A program made the translations under genes and the position numbers. From contig NZ_JAKEDV010000012.1 of assembly GCF_021462505.1 (NCBI RefSeq), forward strand, positions 1-56,702: a DNA stretch of 56,702 nucleotides, read 5' to 3'. The DNA comes from Thermus brockianus (lineage in GTDB: Bacteria; Deinococcota; Deinococci; Deinococcales; Thermaceae). The first letter of the stretch is position 1. Every line of letters begins with the position of its first letter. A model generated the notes under the pieces. That model made no database searches. It worked only from the letters and a program-made list of their open reading frames with translations, and had not been told where the DNA came from. Shown in pieces: positions 48,504 through 56,702 of this stretch.

Positions 48504-49535
48504 TCACCTCCTTAGGACATCGTCGGAGGAGAGGATGGTGTCCTCGAGGACGTGGAGCATCTCCAAGGCCTTGCCCGTGCCCAGGGCCACGGCCTCAATG
48601 GGGTTTTCCGCCACCACCACGGGCACCCCGGTGGCCTCCTGCAAGGCCACGTCCAGGTTCTTGAGAAGCGCCCCACCCCCGGTGAGGAGGATGCCCCGTT
48701 CGTAGATGTCGGAGGCCAGTTCGGGCGGGGTGGTTTCCAACACGCCCTTCACCCCCTGGAAAATCTTCTCCAAGGGCTCCTTGAGGGCCTCGGCCACGTC
48801 CTCCGCCGGGATCTCCGCCGTGCGGGGAAGGCCGGTGACGAGGTCCCGCCCCCGGACCTCCGCCACCTCCTTCTCCTCCCCCGGCAGGAGCTTGGCCCGG
48901 CCCAGCTGGATCTTGAGCTCCTCGGCGGTGCGCTCCCCGATGAGGAGGCTGTACTTCTGCCGGACGTAGCGGATGATGGCCTGGTCCATCTCGTTCCCGG
49001 CGATGCGGAGGCTTTCCGAGCGGACGATGCCCCCTAAGGAGATGACGGCGATGTCCGTGGAGCCGCCCCCGATGTCCACCACCATGCTCCCCGTGGGTTC
49101 GGCCACGTTGATGCCGGCCCCGATGGCGGCGGCCAAGGGCTCCTCAATGAGGTAGACCTTCTGGGCCAGGGCGGAAACCGCCTGGACCACGGCCCGCCGC
49201 TCCACGTCCGTGACCCCGGAGGGCACCCCCACCATCACCCGGGGCTTGAAGAAGCGGCTTAAGGGGGAGAGCACCTTCTGCAGGAAGAGGAGGAGCATGC
49301 GCTCGGTGAGGGCGTAGTCGGCGATGACCCCGTCCTTTAAGGGGCGCACGGCCACGATGTTGCCGGGGGTGCGCCCCAGCATCCGGTAGGCCTCGGCCCC
49401 CACCGCCTTCACCTCCCGCTTCCCCTGCACCACGGCGATCACCGAGGGCTCGCGGAGGACGATCCCCTTCCCCCGCACGTAGATGAGGACGCTGGCCGTC
49501 CCCAGGTCAATCCCGATGTCCTCGCCCCGAAGCAT
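48504..49535 (-). CDS. mreB: Rod-shape actin homologue MreB
   Basis: This 343-residue protein has GIDLGTASVLIYVRGKG (phosphate 1), VGVPSGVTDVERRAV, DIGGGSTDIAVISLGG (phosphate 2) and the LTGGGALLKNL adenosine motif. It forms membrane-bound filaments that guide wall synthesis in this rod-shaped genus. TAAAAT (49549-49544) lies 8 nt before the ATG, so a near-leaderless promoter is possible. mreC and mreD do not follow. fabZ does. Confidence 0.95.
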   Translation of the reverse strand: MLRGEDIGIDLGTASVLIYVRGKGIVLREPSVIAVVQGKREVKAVGAEAYRMLGRTPGNIVAVRPLKDGVIADYALTERMLLLFLQKVLSPLSRFFKPRVMVGVPSGVTDVERRAVVQAVSALAQKVYLIEEPLAAAIGAGINVAEPTGSMVVDIGGGSTDIAVISLGGIVRSESLRIAGNEMDQAIIRYVRQKYSLLIGERTAEELKIQLGRAKLLPGEEKEVAEVRGRDLVTGLPRTAEIPAEDVAEALKEPLEKIFQGVKGVLETTPPELASDIYERGILLTGGGALLKNLDVALQEATGVPVVVAENPIEAVALGTGKALEMLHVLEDTILSSDDVLRR

Positions 49536-49543
49536 ATCGCCCC

Positions 49544-49549
49544 ATTTTA
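49544..49549 (-). promoter_or_regulatory. -10 hexamer upstream of mreB
   Basis: TAAAAT, 8 nt before the mreB ATG and 2 bp from the rny stop. No ribosome site fits. Confidence 0.5.
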
Positions 49550-49551
49550 GC

Positions 49552-51276
49552 CTATCGGGCGTACTCCACCGCCCGGCTTTCCCGCACCACCGTCACCTGG
49601 ACCTGCCCCGGGTAGTTCATCTCCCGCTCAATGCGGCTTGCGATCTCCCGGGCCAGGAGCACCGCCTTGGCGTCGGTAATCTTGTCCGGCTTGACGATCA
49701 CCCGCACCTCCCTCCCCGCCTGGACGGCGAAGGCGGTTTCCACCCCGGGGAAGGAGAGGGCGATGCGTTCCAGGGCCTCGAGGCGCTGGAGGTACTCCTC
49801 CAGGCTCTCCCGCCTGGCCCCAGGACGGGCGGCGGAAAGGGCGTCGGCGGCGGCCACCAAGACGGCGTAGACCGTCTCGGCGTTCTCGGGGTCGTGGTGG
49901 TGGGCGATGCCGTCAATGACCTCCTTGGGCTCCCCGAAGCGCCGGGCCAAGGCGATGCCGATCTCCACGTGGCTCCCCTCCACCTCCCGGTCCACGCTCT
50001 TGCCGATGTCGTGAAGGAGCCCAGCCCGCTTGGCCAAGGCGGCGTCCAGGCCCAGCTCCGCCGCCATAATCCCCGCCAGGTGGGCCACCTGCACGGAGTG
50101 CTTGAGGACGTTTTGGCCGTAGCTGGAGCGGAAGTGGAGCCGGCCCAAAAGCTGGATGAGGCCGGGCTTTAGCCCCACCACCCCGGCCTCCAAGGCCGCC
50201 TCCTCTCCCCTCTCGTAGATGAAGGTCTTCATCTCCTGCTTGGCCTTCTCCACCACCTCCTCAATGCGGCTTGGGTGGATGCGGCCGTCTTTTAAGAGCT
50301 CCTCCAGGGCCATGCGGGCGATCTCCCGGCGGATGGGGTTGAAGGAGGAGAGGAGGACCGCCTCGGGGGTGTCGTCAATGATCAGGTCCACCCCCGTGAG
50401 GGCCTCAAAGGTGCGGATGTTCCGCCCCTCCCGGCCGATGATGCGCCCCTTCATGGCGTCCGAGGGGATGGGGACCACGGAAACGGCGAGCTGGGCGGCG
50501 GTTTCCGAGGCCTGGCGTTGGATGGCCTGGGCCAGGATTTTCTGCGCCTCCCGCCGGGCCTCGAGGCGGACCTTCTCCAGGGCCGCCCGCACCCTTTGGG
50601 CCTTCTCCTCCTCCAGCTCCTGGTCTAGCTTTTCCAGGATGAGCCTGCGCGCCTCCTCCGGGGAGAGGCCCGCCACCTCGTAAAGCTTCTTTTCTATCTC
50701 CCTTTCCCGCTCCAGAAGCCCCGCCTCCCGCGCCTTCAGGGCCTCCTCCTTCTGGGCAAGGGCCTCCTCCAGGGCGTCCAGCTTTAGGGCCCGGGCGTCC
50801 AGGGCCTCGCCCCGCTTGGAAAGCCTTTCCGCCTCCCGGCGAAGCTCCTCCCTTTCCTCCTTCAGGCGCTCCCTTTCCGCCTTTAGCTCCTCCTGAAGGC
50901 CCCTAAGCCGATCCCTTTCCGCCCTTAGCTCTTCCCGCTCGGCCTTGAGGCGCTCCTCCAGCTGGGCCAGGCGGGCCTTGGCCTCGGCCTCCGCCGCCTC
51001 CGCCCGCCGCTTGAGCTCGGCCTCCAGCTCCCCCCTGAGGGCCTTGGCCCGGGCCTCCGCCTCCTCCCTTAGGGCCTTGGCCTCGTGCCGGGCCGTTTCC
51101 AGGATCTCCTTGGCCTCCTTCCGGGCGGCCTCCAGGGCCGCCTTCGCCTCCTCCTTGGCGGCCTCGAGGAGGCGCTTCGCCTCCTCCCCCGTGCGGTCCT
51201 CGCCCTTACGCCTTAGGAAAAGGGCCGCCAAGAGAAGGAGGACCAGGGCCAAAAGGACCAGGTCCAGAAGGCTCAT
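49552..51276 (-). CDS. rny: Ribonuclease Y
   Basis: This 574-residue endoribonuclease initiates mRNA decay. It has one N-terminal membrane helix, a long coiled coil to about residue 220 (many EAKA/REEAE repeats), a KH domain ([15 protein letters not shown]), and an HD domain with HDIGKSVD and HHHDPENAE. The start overlaps recA by 4 bp, so it ends the cinA-thpR-recA-rny unit. Confidence 0.95.
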   Translation of the reverse strand: MSLLDLVLLALVLLLLAALFLRRKGEDRTGEEAKRLLEAAKEEAKAALEAARKEAKEILETARHEAKALREEAEARAKALRGELEAELKRRAEAAEAEAKARLAQLEERLKAEREELRAERDRLRGLQEELKAERERLKEEREELRREAERLSKRGEALDARALKLDALEEALAQKEEALKAREAGLLEREREIEKKLYEVAGLSPEEARRLILEKLDQELEEEKAQRVRAALEKVRLEARREAQKILAQAIQRQASETAAQLAVSVVPIPSDAMKGRIIGREGRNIRTFEALTGVDLIIDDTPEAVLLSSFNPIRREIARMALEELLKDGRIHPSRIEEVVEKAKQEMKTFIYERGEEAALEAGVVGLKPGLIQLLGRLHFRSSYGQNVLKHSVQVAHLAGIMAAELGLDAALAKRAGLLHDIGKSVDREVEGSHVEIGIALARRFGEPKEVIDGIAHHHDPENAETVYAVLVAAADALSAARPGARRESLEEYLQRLEALERIALSFPGVETAFAVQAGREVRVIVKPDKITDAKAVLLAREIASRIEREMNYPGQVQVTVVRESRAVEYAR

Positions 51277-52295
51277 TCCTCCCCCTCTTCGCTGGCGGCG
51301 AGGACCACCTGGTCGGCCCGCTCCAGGACCTTGGCCCGGATCTCCTCTAAGAGTTCAGGCCGCTCCTTGAGGAAGTCCGCCGCCTTCTCCTTGCCCTGGC
51401 CCAGGCGGTGCTCGCCGTAGGAGAACCAGCTCCCCGCCTTCTCAATGACCCCAGCAGCCACGGCCACGTTCACCAGGTCCATCACCGGGTCAAAGCCCTT
51501 GCCGAAGTAGATCTCCAGCTCCGCCTCGCGGAAGGGGGGGGCCAGCTTGTTCTTCACCACCTTGACCTTGACCTTGATGCCCACCGCCTCGCTCCCCACC
51601 TTGATGGGCTGGCCGCTTTTGCGCACATCCAGGCGCACGCTGGCGTAGAACTTGAGGGCCCGCCCCCCCGGGGTGGTCTCGGGGTTGCCGTACATCACCC
51701 CCACCTTCTCCCGCACCTGGTTGATGAAGATGGCGGCGGTGTTGCTCTTGGAGAGGACCGCGGTGAGCTTGCGCAGGGCCTGGCTCATGAGCCGGGCCTG
51801 GAGGCCCACGTGGGCGTCCCCCATGTCCCCCTCAATCTCCGCCTTGGGCACCAAGGCGGCCACGGAGTCCACCACGATGACGTCCACCGCCCCGGAGCGG
51901 GCCAAAAGCTCCACGATCTCCAGCGCCTGCTCCCCCGTGTCCGGCTGGGAAACCAGGAGGTCTTCCACCTTGACCCCAAGCCTTGCGGCGTAGAGGGGGT
52001 CCAGGGCGTGCTCGGCGTCCACGAAGGCGGCGATACCCCCTTGCTTCTGCGCCTGGGCGATGATGGTGAGGGCCAGGGTGGTCTTGCCCCCGGACTCGGG
52101 GCCGTAGATCTCCACCACCCGGCCCCGGGGAATACCCCCGATGCCCAAGGCCAGGTCCAGGCCCAAGGAGCCCGTGGGGATCACGTCCACCTGGAGCTTG
52201 GGCATCTCCCCAAGCCGCATCACCGCCCCCTTGCCGAACTCCTTCTCAATGGTCTTTAGGGCGTTCTCCAGCGCTTTCCTCTTGTTCTCGTCCAT
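51273..52295 (-). CDS. recA: Recombinase RecA
   Basis: This 340-residue RecA, the usual Thermus length, has Walker [10 protein letters not shown], Walker [11 protein letters not shown], loop L1/L2 ([15 protein letters not shown] and [21 protein letters not shown], in part) and a short acidic C-terminus ASEEGEE. ATG 52295 has GAGGTG upstream. The GTG two codons earlier is less likely. It starts 50 bp before the end of thpR, so the two are coupled. Confidence 0.97.
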   Translation of the reverse strand: MDENKRKALENALKTIEKEFGKGAVMRLGEMPKLQVDVIPTGSLGLDLALGIGGIPRGRVVEIYGPESGGKTTLALTIIAQAQKQGGIAAFVDAEHALDPLYAARLGVKVEDLLVSQPDTGEQALEIVELLARSGAVDVIVVDSVAALVPKAEIEGDMGDAHVGLQARLMSQALRKLTAVLSKSNTAAIFINQVREKVGVMYGNPETTPGGRALKFYASVRLDVRKSGQPIKVGSEAVGIKVKVKVVKNKLAPPFREAELEIYFGKGFDPVMDLVNVAVAAGVIEKAGSWFSYGEHRLGQGKEKAADFLKERPELLEEIRAKVLERADQVVLAASEEGEE

Positions 52296-52839
52296 GTTCA
52301 CCTCTTAAAGGGAATTTCTCCAGAATAGTGTACACGGGCCCCTTGGGCCGAAGCTCGGAGCGCACCAGGGCGAACTCCGTTACCGGCCACTCCAAGCCGA
52401 AGACCACGGGGGGTACCCGTGGGGCGGGGGCCTTGCGCCGGGCCAGGGTGATGTGGGGCTTGAAGGGCTTATCCCCTCCCGCCCTTAGGGCCTCCTCCCC
52501 CAAAAGCTCCGACACCCCTTCCCTCAAGGCCCCCGCCAGGAGGGAAAACCCTTCCCCCTCCGCCTTGGCGAACCAGACCCTGGGGGTGCCCTCGTTGGGG
52601 AAGTAGCCCGTGCCCCGGATGCGGGCGGGGAAAGGGGCATGGAGGCGCCCCAGGCGGTGGCCCAGGGCAAGGAGGTCCTCGAGGTCCCCTTCCGGCCTCT
52701 CGCCCAGGAAGAGCAGGGTGAGGTGGAGCTGGTGGGGCGCCACCTCCTTCCAGCCCTTATAGCGGGACACCTTTTCCTGGGCCTCCACCAGGGCCCGCCG
52801 CACGTCCTCAGGGAGAAAAACTGCGTAGAAGAGCCTCAT
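52246..52839 (-). CDS. thpR: RNA 2',3'-cyclic phosphodiesterase (2'-5' RNA ligase family)
   Basis: This 197-residue 2H-phosphoesterase has the two catalytic HxT motifs, HLTLLFLG and HITLARR. It opens 2',3'-cyclic phosphates on RNA ends. Thermus thermophilus has a solved homologue of about the same length beside recA. It overlaps cinA by 4 bp and recA by 50 bp. Confidence 0.93.
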   Translation of the reverse strand: MRLFYAVFLPEDVRRALVEAQEKVSRYKGWKEVAPHQLHLTLLFLGERPEGDLEDLLALGHRLGRLHAPFPARIRGTGYFPNEGTPRVWFAKAEGEGFSLLAGALREGVSELLGEEALRAGGDKPFKPHITLARRKAPAPRVPPVVFGLEWPVTEFALVRSELRPKGPVYTILEKFPLRGEHGREQEESAGERPKDH

Positions 52840-54020
52840 GTCACCAAAAGGGCCAAGGCGGCGTAGACGCTCCGAAGCCGCACCGCCTCCCGGTCCCCGG
52901 GAAAGCGGTAGCGCCTGGCCTCCGTCCCCTTGGGCCCCGCCAGGGCCACGTAGACCGTGCCCACGGGCTCGCCCTCCAAGGGGTCAGGCCCCGCCACCCC
53001 CGTGGTGGCCAGGGCATAGGTGGCGCCAAAAAGGGACCTTGCGGCCTCCGCCATGGCCTTGGCCGTTTCGGCGGAAACCGTCTTGGCCAAAAGCTCCTCA
53101 GGCACACCGAAGCGGGCCTTGGCCCCTACGGAATAGGATACCACGCCCCCCAGGTAGAAGCGGCTCGCCCCGGGAACCCGGGTGATCTCCGCCCCGAGCA
53201 GCCCCCCCGTGAGGCTTTCCATGGTGGCCAGGGTGGCCCCCTCCAGCTCCATGCGCCTTTTCACCGCCTCGGCCAGGGTCAGGTCCCCTTCGCCCCAGAT
53301 CTCCCGCAAAAGCTTCTTCTTGATCCTTTCCGCAAGCTCCGCCACCCGGTCCTCCCGGCCCCGGACCACCACCTCCACCCCGTGGAGCTTGGGGTAGGTG
53401 CCCACCTCCACCTCCTCGCCCCGGACGAAAAGTTCCCCAAGCCGCTCCACGATGTCCGACTCCCCGATGCCCCAGGTCTTGAAGACCCGTTCGGCGTAGG
53501 GCCTTGGGGGAAGGGCAAGCCTCGGGAGCACCTCCCGCCACATGGGCCGCCACTCGGGGGGAGGCCCCGGGAGGAGGACGAGGTCCTTGCCCCCCTTGCG
53601 CACCCACCAGCCCGGGGCGGTGCCCACGGGGTTTTTAAGCCAGGTGGCCGAGGGGATCTTCAGGGCCTGCTTGCGGTTGGCCGGGGGCATATCCCGCCCC
53701 CGGGCGCGGAAAAGGGCCTCAATCTCTGCCAGCACGGCCTCGTCCAGCTCCAAGGGCTCCCCCAGGGCCAGGGCCACCGCCTCCCGGGTCACGTCGTCCG
53801 GGGTGGGGCCAAGCCCCCCCGAGAGGACCACGAGCCGCGCCCGCTCCCAGGCCGCCCGCACCTCCTGGGCCAGGGGCTCGGGCTCGTCCACCACCCGCAG
53901 GGTCCTTTCCACCTTGAGGGCGTAGGGCTTGAGGCTTCGGGCGATCTCCGCCGTGTTGGTGTCCAGGGTTTCCCCGTAGATGAGTTCCGTGCCTACGCCG
54001 ATGAGCTCTGCCCGCTCCAC
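52836..54020 (-). CDS. cinA: CinA: ADP-ribose pyrophosphatase / NMN deamidase
   Basis: This 394-residue two-domain protein has an N-terminal MoaB-like domain ([34 protein letters not shown]) and a C-terminal PncC-like domain with the Ser of [14 protein letters not shown] and the TGVAGP motif. It functions in NAD repair and salvage, and in many bacteria is linked to recA and competence. It overlaps ygfZ by 28 bp. Confidence 0.94.
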   Translation of the reverse strand: MERAELIGVGTELIYGETLDTNTAEIARSLKPYALKVERTLRVVDEPEPLAQEVRAAWERARLVVLSGGLGPTPDDVTREAVALALGEPLELDEAVLAEIEALFRARGRDMPPANRKQALKIPSATWLKNPVGTAPGWWVRKGGKDLVLLPGPPPEWRPMWREVLPRLALPPRPYAERVFKTWGIGESDIVERLGELFVRGEEVEVGTYPKLHGVEVVVRGREDRVAELAERIKKKLLREIWGEGDLTLAEAVKRRMELEGATLATMESLTGGLLGAEITRVPGASRFYLGGVVSYSVGAKARFGVPEELLAKTVSAETAKAMAEAARSLFGATYALATTGVAGPDPLEGEPVGTVYVALAGPKGTEARRYRFPGDREAVRLRSVYAALALLVT

Positions 54021-54769
54021 GCCGCCTCCTCAAAGGGAAGGGAGGAAAGGCGGTACCGCCCACCGCCCCCTTCCACCACCGCTCCAAAGGGCACCTCCGG
54101 CCGCACCACCCCTAGGCCCAAGGGGCCAAAGGGGGTGGCCTCGAGGCGCTTCGCCTCCCCCACCCGCTTGCCCTCCCAGAAAAGCTCCGCCGGGGCCTCC
54201 CCCCTTTCCACCACCCTCAGGCCCACCAAGCGGTAGGGCGCCGCCTTGCCCTCGGTGCGGGCCATGATCTCCTGGCCCACGTAGCACCCCTTGCCGTAGT
54301 CCACCAGGGAGAGGAGGCCCACGCTTTGGGGAAGCTCCCCCCGGATGTCGGAGAGGAGGGGAAGGCCTTTGAGGAGGGTGTAAAGGGGGTAAAGCTCCCC
54401 AGGCCACGCCCCCTCGGAGGTCTCCCCTAGCTCCTCCCGCCCGTCCGCATAGACCAGGCGGAAGAGGGGAAGCGCCTGGAGTTCCACCTGGTCAAAGACG
54501 ATGTAGCGCTTAAGCCTATTCCGAAGGCCCTCGAGGGTGCCCCAAGGGGCGAGGAGGAAGCCCTCCTTGTGGGGGAAAACCGTGGCCGCCTCCTCTATCT
54601 GGCCCTTGTGGTTGAGGAATAAGGCCCCCATAGGGGCCGAAAGGCGCCTCAGGTCCCGGGTGCACTGCCCCTGGAGGAAGGAAAGGGCATCGGGCCCCCG
54701 CACCAGGAGGACGCCGGGAAAGGCGAAGAAGCCTTCCCCCGCAAGAGCCTTGGCCAACAGGGCCTCCAT
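53993..54769 (-). CDS. ygfZ: Folate-binding YgfZ/GcvT-like protein
   Basis: This 258-residue protein of the YgfZ family has the signature [13 protein letters not shown], with the conserved Cys, and an N-terminal [17 protein letters not shown] block. YgfZ uses folate to help assemble or repair Fe-S enzymes such as MiaB, which matters here given the Fe-S-rich ACIII. ATG 54769 is favoured over 54778 by GGGAGG upstream. It begins the operon with cinA. Confidence 0.9.
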   Translation of the reverse strand: MEALLAKALAGEGFFAFPGVLLVRGPDALSFLQGQCTRDLRRLSAPMGALFLNHKGQIEEAATVFPHKEGFLLAPWGTLEGLRNRLKRYIVFDQVELQALPLFRLVYADGREELGETSEGAWPGELYPLYTLLKGLPLLSDIRGELPQSVGLLSLVDYGKGCYVGQEIMARTEGKAAPYRLVGLRVVERGEAPAELFWEGKRVGEAKRLEATPFGPLGLGVVRPEVPFGAVVEGGGGRYRLSSLPFEEAAWSGQSSSA

Positions 54770-54807
54770 GCCTCCCATTATTGACCAAAGGGTCAGGAAG
54801 GGGGAGA

Positions 54808-55857
54808 ATGGCGGACGTGCGCTTTTTCTGGGGCTCGTTTCTCGCCCTTTTCCTCGTGGGGGTCATCGTGGCCCTCCCGGGGGCGGCCCTCCCCCTTTGG
54901 CGGGCCCGGTACGGGGTGGGGGAGGAGGTTTCCTTCTTCTTCACCGTCCTCCTCCTGGGCCTCCTCCTCGGGGTACGCCTGGCCCAAGGGGAAAGGCGCC
55001 ACCCCCTTTTTCCGGGGGCGCTTTTCCTGGTGGGGCTAGGCTTCCTGGGCCTAGCCTTGGCCCCTAGCTTCCCCTGGGTGGTGGCCCTGGCCTTTCTCTT
55101 AGGCCTCGGGGAAGGCACCATGAACGTGCACGGGAATAGCCTCGTGGGGGAGCTGGACCCAAGGAGGCGGGTGGAGCTTCTAAACCGGGTGAACGTGGCC
55201 TTTGGCCTGGGGGCGGTGACTACCCCCTTCGCCCTCACCTTCCTGCCCTATGGTCTCTTCCTCGCCCTGGCGGGGCTTTTGGCCCTTTTGGCCGCCTTCC
55301 TCGTCTGGGGAGCGCCGGCGGTGGCCCATGCGCCCCGGGGCGAGGCGGGGCGGCTATGGCCTTTTCTGCTCCTGGTGGCCCTCTACACCGGGCTAGAAGG
55401 GGCCTTGGCCACCTGGAACCGGGTCTGGCTCGAGGCCCTGGGCCACCCCACCGCCTTAGGGGGCGTGCTCCTCTCCCTCTACTGGCTTTTCCTAGCCCTA
55501 GGAAGGCTCGTCCTGGCAAGGCGGGTGGCGGCAAGGCCCCTCTTCGCCCTAAAGGCCCTTTTAGCCGGGGTGATGGGGCTCCTTTGCCTAAACTTCCTGC
55601 CCCCCACCGCCCTCCTCTTCCCCTTGGCGGGTTTCCTCCTCGGGCCCCTCTTTTCCACCCTCTTCGCCCTGGTCCAGGCCCGCTTCGGCCACAGGGCCCT
55701 GGGGGGGCTCATGTACGCCGGGGCCACGGGGAGCACCCTGATCCCCGCCCTCTTCGCCCTCCTGCCCCATGGGGGGATTCCCGTGGGGCTTTTGGCCCTG
55801 GCGGCGGGGATTTTCCTGCTTCTACGGGAGCTAGAGCGGAGGGAAGCCCATGCTTAA
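54808..55857 (+). CDS. MFS transporter
   Basis: This 349-residue membrane protein has about eleven hydrophobic segments. FLLGLGEGTMNVHGNSLVGE and RRVELLNRVNVAFGLGA (loop after the fifth segment) resemble the sugar/FucP-type and YbjJ-like MFS branch. The substrate is unknown. ATG 54808 has AGGGGGAG just upstream. Frames from 54781 lack a ribosome site. It is shorter than the ~400 residues common for MFS. Confidence 0.82.
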   Translation: MADVRFFWGSFLALFLVGVIVALPGAALPLWRARYGVGEEVSFFFTVLLLGLLLGVRLAQGERRHPLFPGALFLVGLGFLGLALAPSFPWVVALAFLLGLGEGTMNVHGNSLVGELDPRRRVELLNRVNVAFGLGAVTTPFALTFLPYGLFLALAGLLALLAAFLVWGAPAVAHAPRGEAGRLWPFLLLVALYTGLEGALATWNRVWLEALGHPTALGGVLLSLYWLFLALGRLVLARRVAARPLFALKALLAGVMGLLCLNFLPPTALLFPLAGFLLGPLFSTLFALVQARFGHRALGGLMYAGATGSTLIPALFALLPHGGIPVGLLALAAGIFLLLRELERREAHA

Positions 55858-56485
55858 GGCCCTCCTCTTTGACCTAGACGGAACCCTGGCGGACACCGAC
55901 CCCTTGCACCTCCTCGCCTGGCGGGAGGTCCTAAAACCCTTTGGGCTCGCCGTTGACCGGGACTTTTACCAAAGGCGCATCTCCGGCCGGCTAAACCCGG
56001 AGATCGTGCGGGACCTCTTGGGGCTAGAGGGCGAGGAAGCCGCTCGCCTCATAGAGGCCAAGGAGGCCCGCTTTCGGGAGCTCGCCCAGGGGCTTAAGCC
56101 CACCCCGGGGCTTTACGAGCTCCTTCAAGAAGCGGAGGCCAAGGGGCTCCTTTGGGGGGTGGTCACCAACGCCCCCAAGGAAAACGCCCGCCACGTGCTC
56201 CAGGCCCTTTCCTTGGAGCCCCCCCTCCTCGTCCTGGCGGAGGAGGTGGGCCGGGGGAAGCCCGACCCCCTTCCCTACCGGGTAGCCCTGGAGCAACTGG
56301 GGGTGGCCCCGGAGGAGGCTCTGGCCTTTGAGGACTCCCCTTCCGGGGTGCGGAGCGCCGTGGGGGCCGGCATCCCCACCTACGCCCTCCTCACGGGGCA
56401 CGGGGCGGAAAGCCTCCTGGAGGCGGGGGCCAAGGCAGTCATTTGGACCTTTAACGAGAGCCTGCCGTTGTTGCGTCTGGAATAG
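55850..56485 (+). CDS. HAD-superfamily phosphatase, beta-phosphoglucomutase type
   Basis: This 211-residue HAD protein has motif I LFDLDGTLADTDPLHLLAW, motif II VVTNAPKEN, the Lys in GRGKPDPLPY and motif IV AFEDSPSGVRSA. Asp8 and Asp10 would be the nucleophile and acid/base. It hydrolyses a phosphate ester or isomerises a sugar phosphate. It overlaps the transporter by 8 bp, suggesting that the imported compound is phosphorylated and then processed. Confidence 0.88.
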   Translation: MLKALLFDLDGTLADTDPLHLLAWREVLKPFGLAVDRDFYQRRISGRLNPEIVRDLLGLEGEEAARLIEAKEARFRELAQGLKPTPGLYELLQEAEAKGLLWGVVTNAPKENARHVLQALSLEPPLLVLAEEVGRGKPDPLPYRVALEQLGVAPEEALAFEDSPSGVRSAVGAGIPTYALLTGHGAESLLEAGAKAVIWTFNESLPLLRLE

Positions 56486-56529
56486 GTATGTTTTTGTTTG
56501 GTAGATCTTTCTTGGACGCTCTCTTTTGC

Positions 56530-56559
56530 TTGCAGGGAGCCTAATCAGCATTGTAAAAT
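56530..56559 (+). promoter_or_regulatory. Candidate promoter of the interrupted gene
   Basis: TTGCAG (56530-56535), 18 bp, then TAAAAT (56554-56559). It stands in an AT-richer 100-bp patch that follows the HAD gene. Confidence 0.5.
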
Positions 56560-56591
56560 GCCTCTACCCCGATATGGGGGGGAGGTGTTTT

Positions 56592-56634
56592 ATGAGGAAA
56601 AGCATCCTGGTTCTGAGCTTTTTAGCGATGCTTA
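56592..56634 (+). pseudogene. Start of a secreted or lipoprotein gene cut by an insertion sequence
   Basis: After GGGGAGG the frame reads MRKSILVLSFLAML, a typical signal-peptide start, and is then broken at about 56635, where sequence typical of an insertion-sequence end begins. The continued frame stops after 13 more codons of unrelated sequence. The rest of the gene, if present, is beyond the element and outside the window. Confidence 0.65.
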
Positions 56635-56702
56635 GAGGCTGTCGTAAAAGTCCTCCACGGCCAGCTACGCGGCCCTAGCCAGCCGCTTCACCAACAAGCG
56701 TA
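56635..56702 (-). mobile_element. Right end of an insertion sequence (partial)
   Basis: GAGGCTGTCGTAAAAGTCC at 56635 onward resembles the terminal inverted repeats of IS4/IS5-type elements. On the minus strand the adjoining frame ends RLLVKRLARAA and a TAG stop (56667-56665), as a transposase C-terminus would, leaving about 30 bp of non-coding end. The other end lies beyond the window. Confidence 0.65.
56665..56702 (-). CDS. Transposase C-terminus (partial)
   Basis: Eleven codons on the minus strand read RLLVKRLARAA before a TAG. The basic, leucine-rich end and its location 30 bp from the element's terminus support a transposase, but the fragment is too short for a family call. Confidence 0.5.
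   Translation of the reverse strand, partial: RLLVKRLARAA

Overview
The window is high-GC, tightly packed bacterial DNA that reads as a Thermus chromosome. Many products match the lengths and motifs I know from Thermus families: a 431-residue beta-CASP nuclease next to tuf, a 340-residue RecA, a 164-residue CarD, a 305-residue class II aldolase, a 7Fe ferredoxin and a class II ribonucleotide reductase carrying an intein. The nuclease and RecA differ at many positions from the T. thermophilus and T. aquaticus sequences I remember, so I infer another Thermus species or a divergent strain. No search could be run.

Layout. 1-553: a leftward tRNA-Thr/Tyr/Gly/Thr-tuf operon, cut by the window edge inside tuf. 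563-5297: beta-CASP RNase, metF (opposite strand), and a rightward overlapping run of pncA-like, alkA, a degenerate PPDK-like gene and hisJ. 5273-6560: a small acidic protein, a cytoplasmic sulfite-oxidase-like enzyme and a DUF190 protein. 6718-13354: a complete six-gene alternative complex III operon, actABCDEF. 13582-18995: tRNA-Leu, tsaE, a TlpA-like thioredoxin, a dead S51 peptidase relative, TetR, CarD, a TenA-like protein, ispE and ispD. 19019-24510: uppP, a class V aminotransferase, a zinc-finger DnaJ, a cold-shock protein, GNAT, ferredoxin and a nucleotidyltransferase. 24510-32276: an SdpI-like protein, a five-repeat PEGA protein, accDA, bactofilin, an M23 peptidase, pyrimidine-nucleoside phosphorylase and fba. 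32329-38913: pilT-panC, and the rplU-rpmA-obgE-nadD-yqeK-lcp-rsfS operon. 39559-41385: initiator tRNA, a pterin dehydratase, a thioesterase, a DCC protein and mutM. 41382-47351: flavin reductase, suhB, trpF and nrdJ with its intein. 47440-54769: an S4 protein and fabZ-mreB, then ygfZ-cinA-thpR-recA-rny. 54808-56702: an MFS transporter and a HAD phosphatase, then an AT-richer patch where an insertion sequence has cut the start of a secreted or lipoprotein gene.

The genes cover quinol oxidation (ACIII), lipid and isoprenoid synthesis (accDA, fabZ, ispDE, uppP), envelope and shape (mreB, bactofilin, M23, LCP, PEGA), DNA repair (alkA, mutM, recA), RNA turnover (beta-CASP RNase, RNase Y), and ribosome assembly and translation (tRNAs, obgE, rsfS).

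The most striking recurring structure is regulatory. Many start codons sit 6-8 bases after a TAnnnT hexamer, as expected for leaderless mRNAs. In three places two divergent genes only 21-24 bp apart carry abutting, overlapping or palindromically shared -10 hexamers, so each promoter's -35 zone falls within or at the first codons of the opposite gene. In two places the -10 hexamer also contains the previous gene's stop codon. I did not find a CRISPR array, toxin-antitoxin pair or recognisable defence island.
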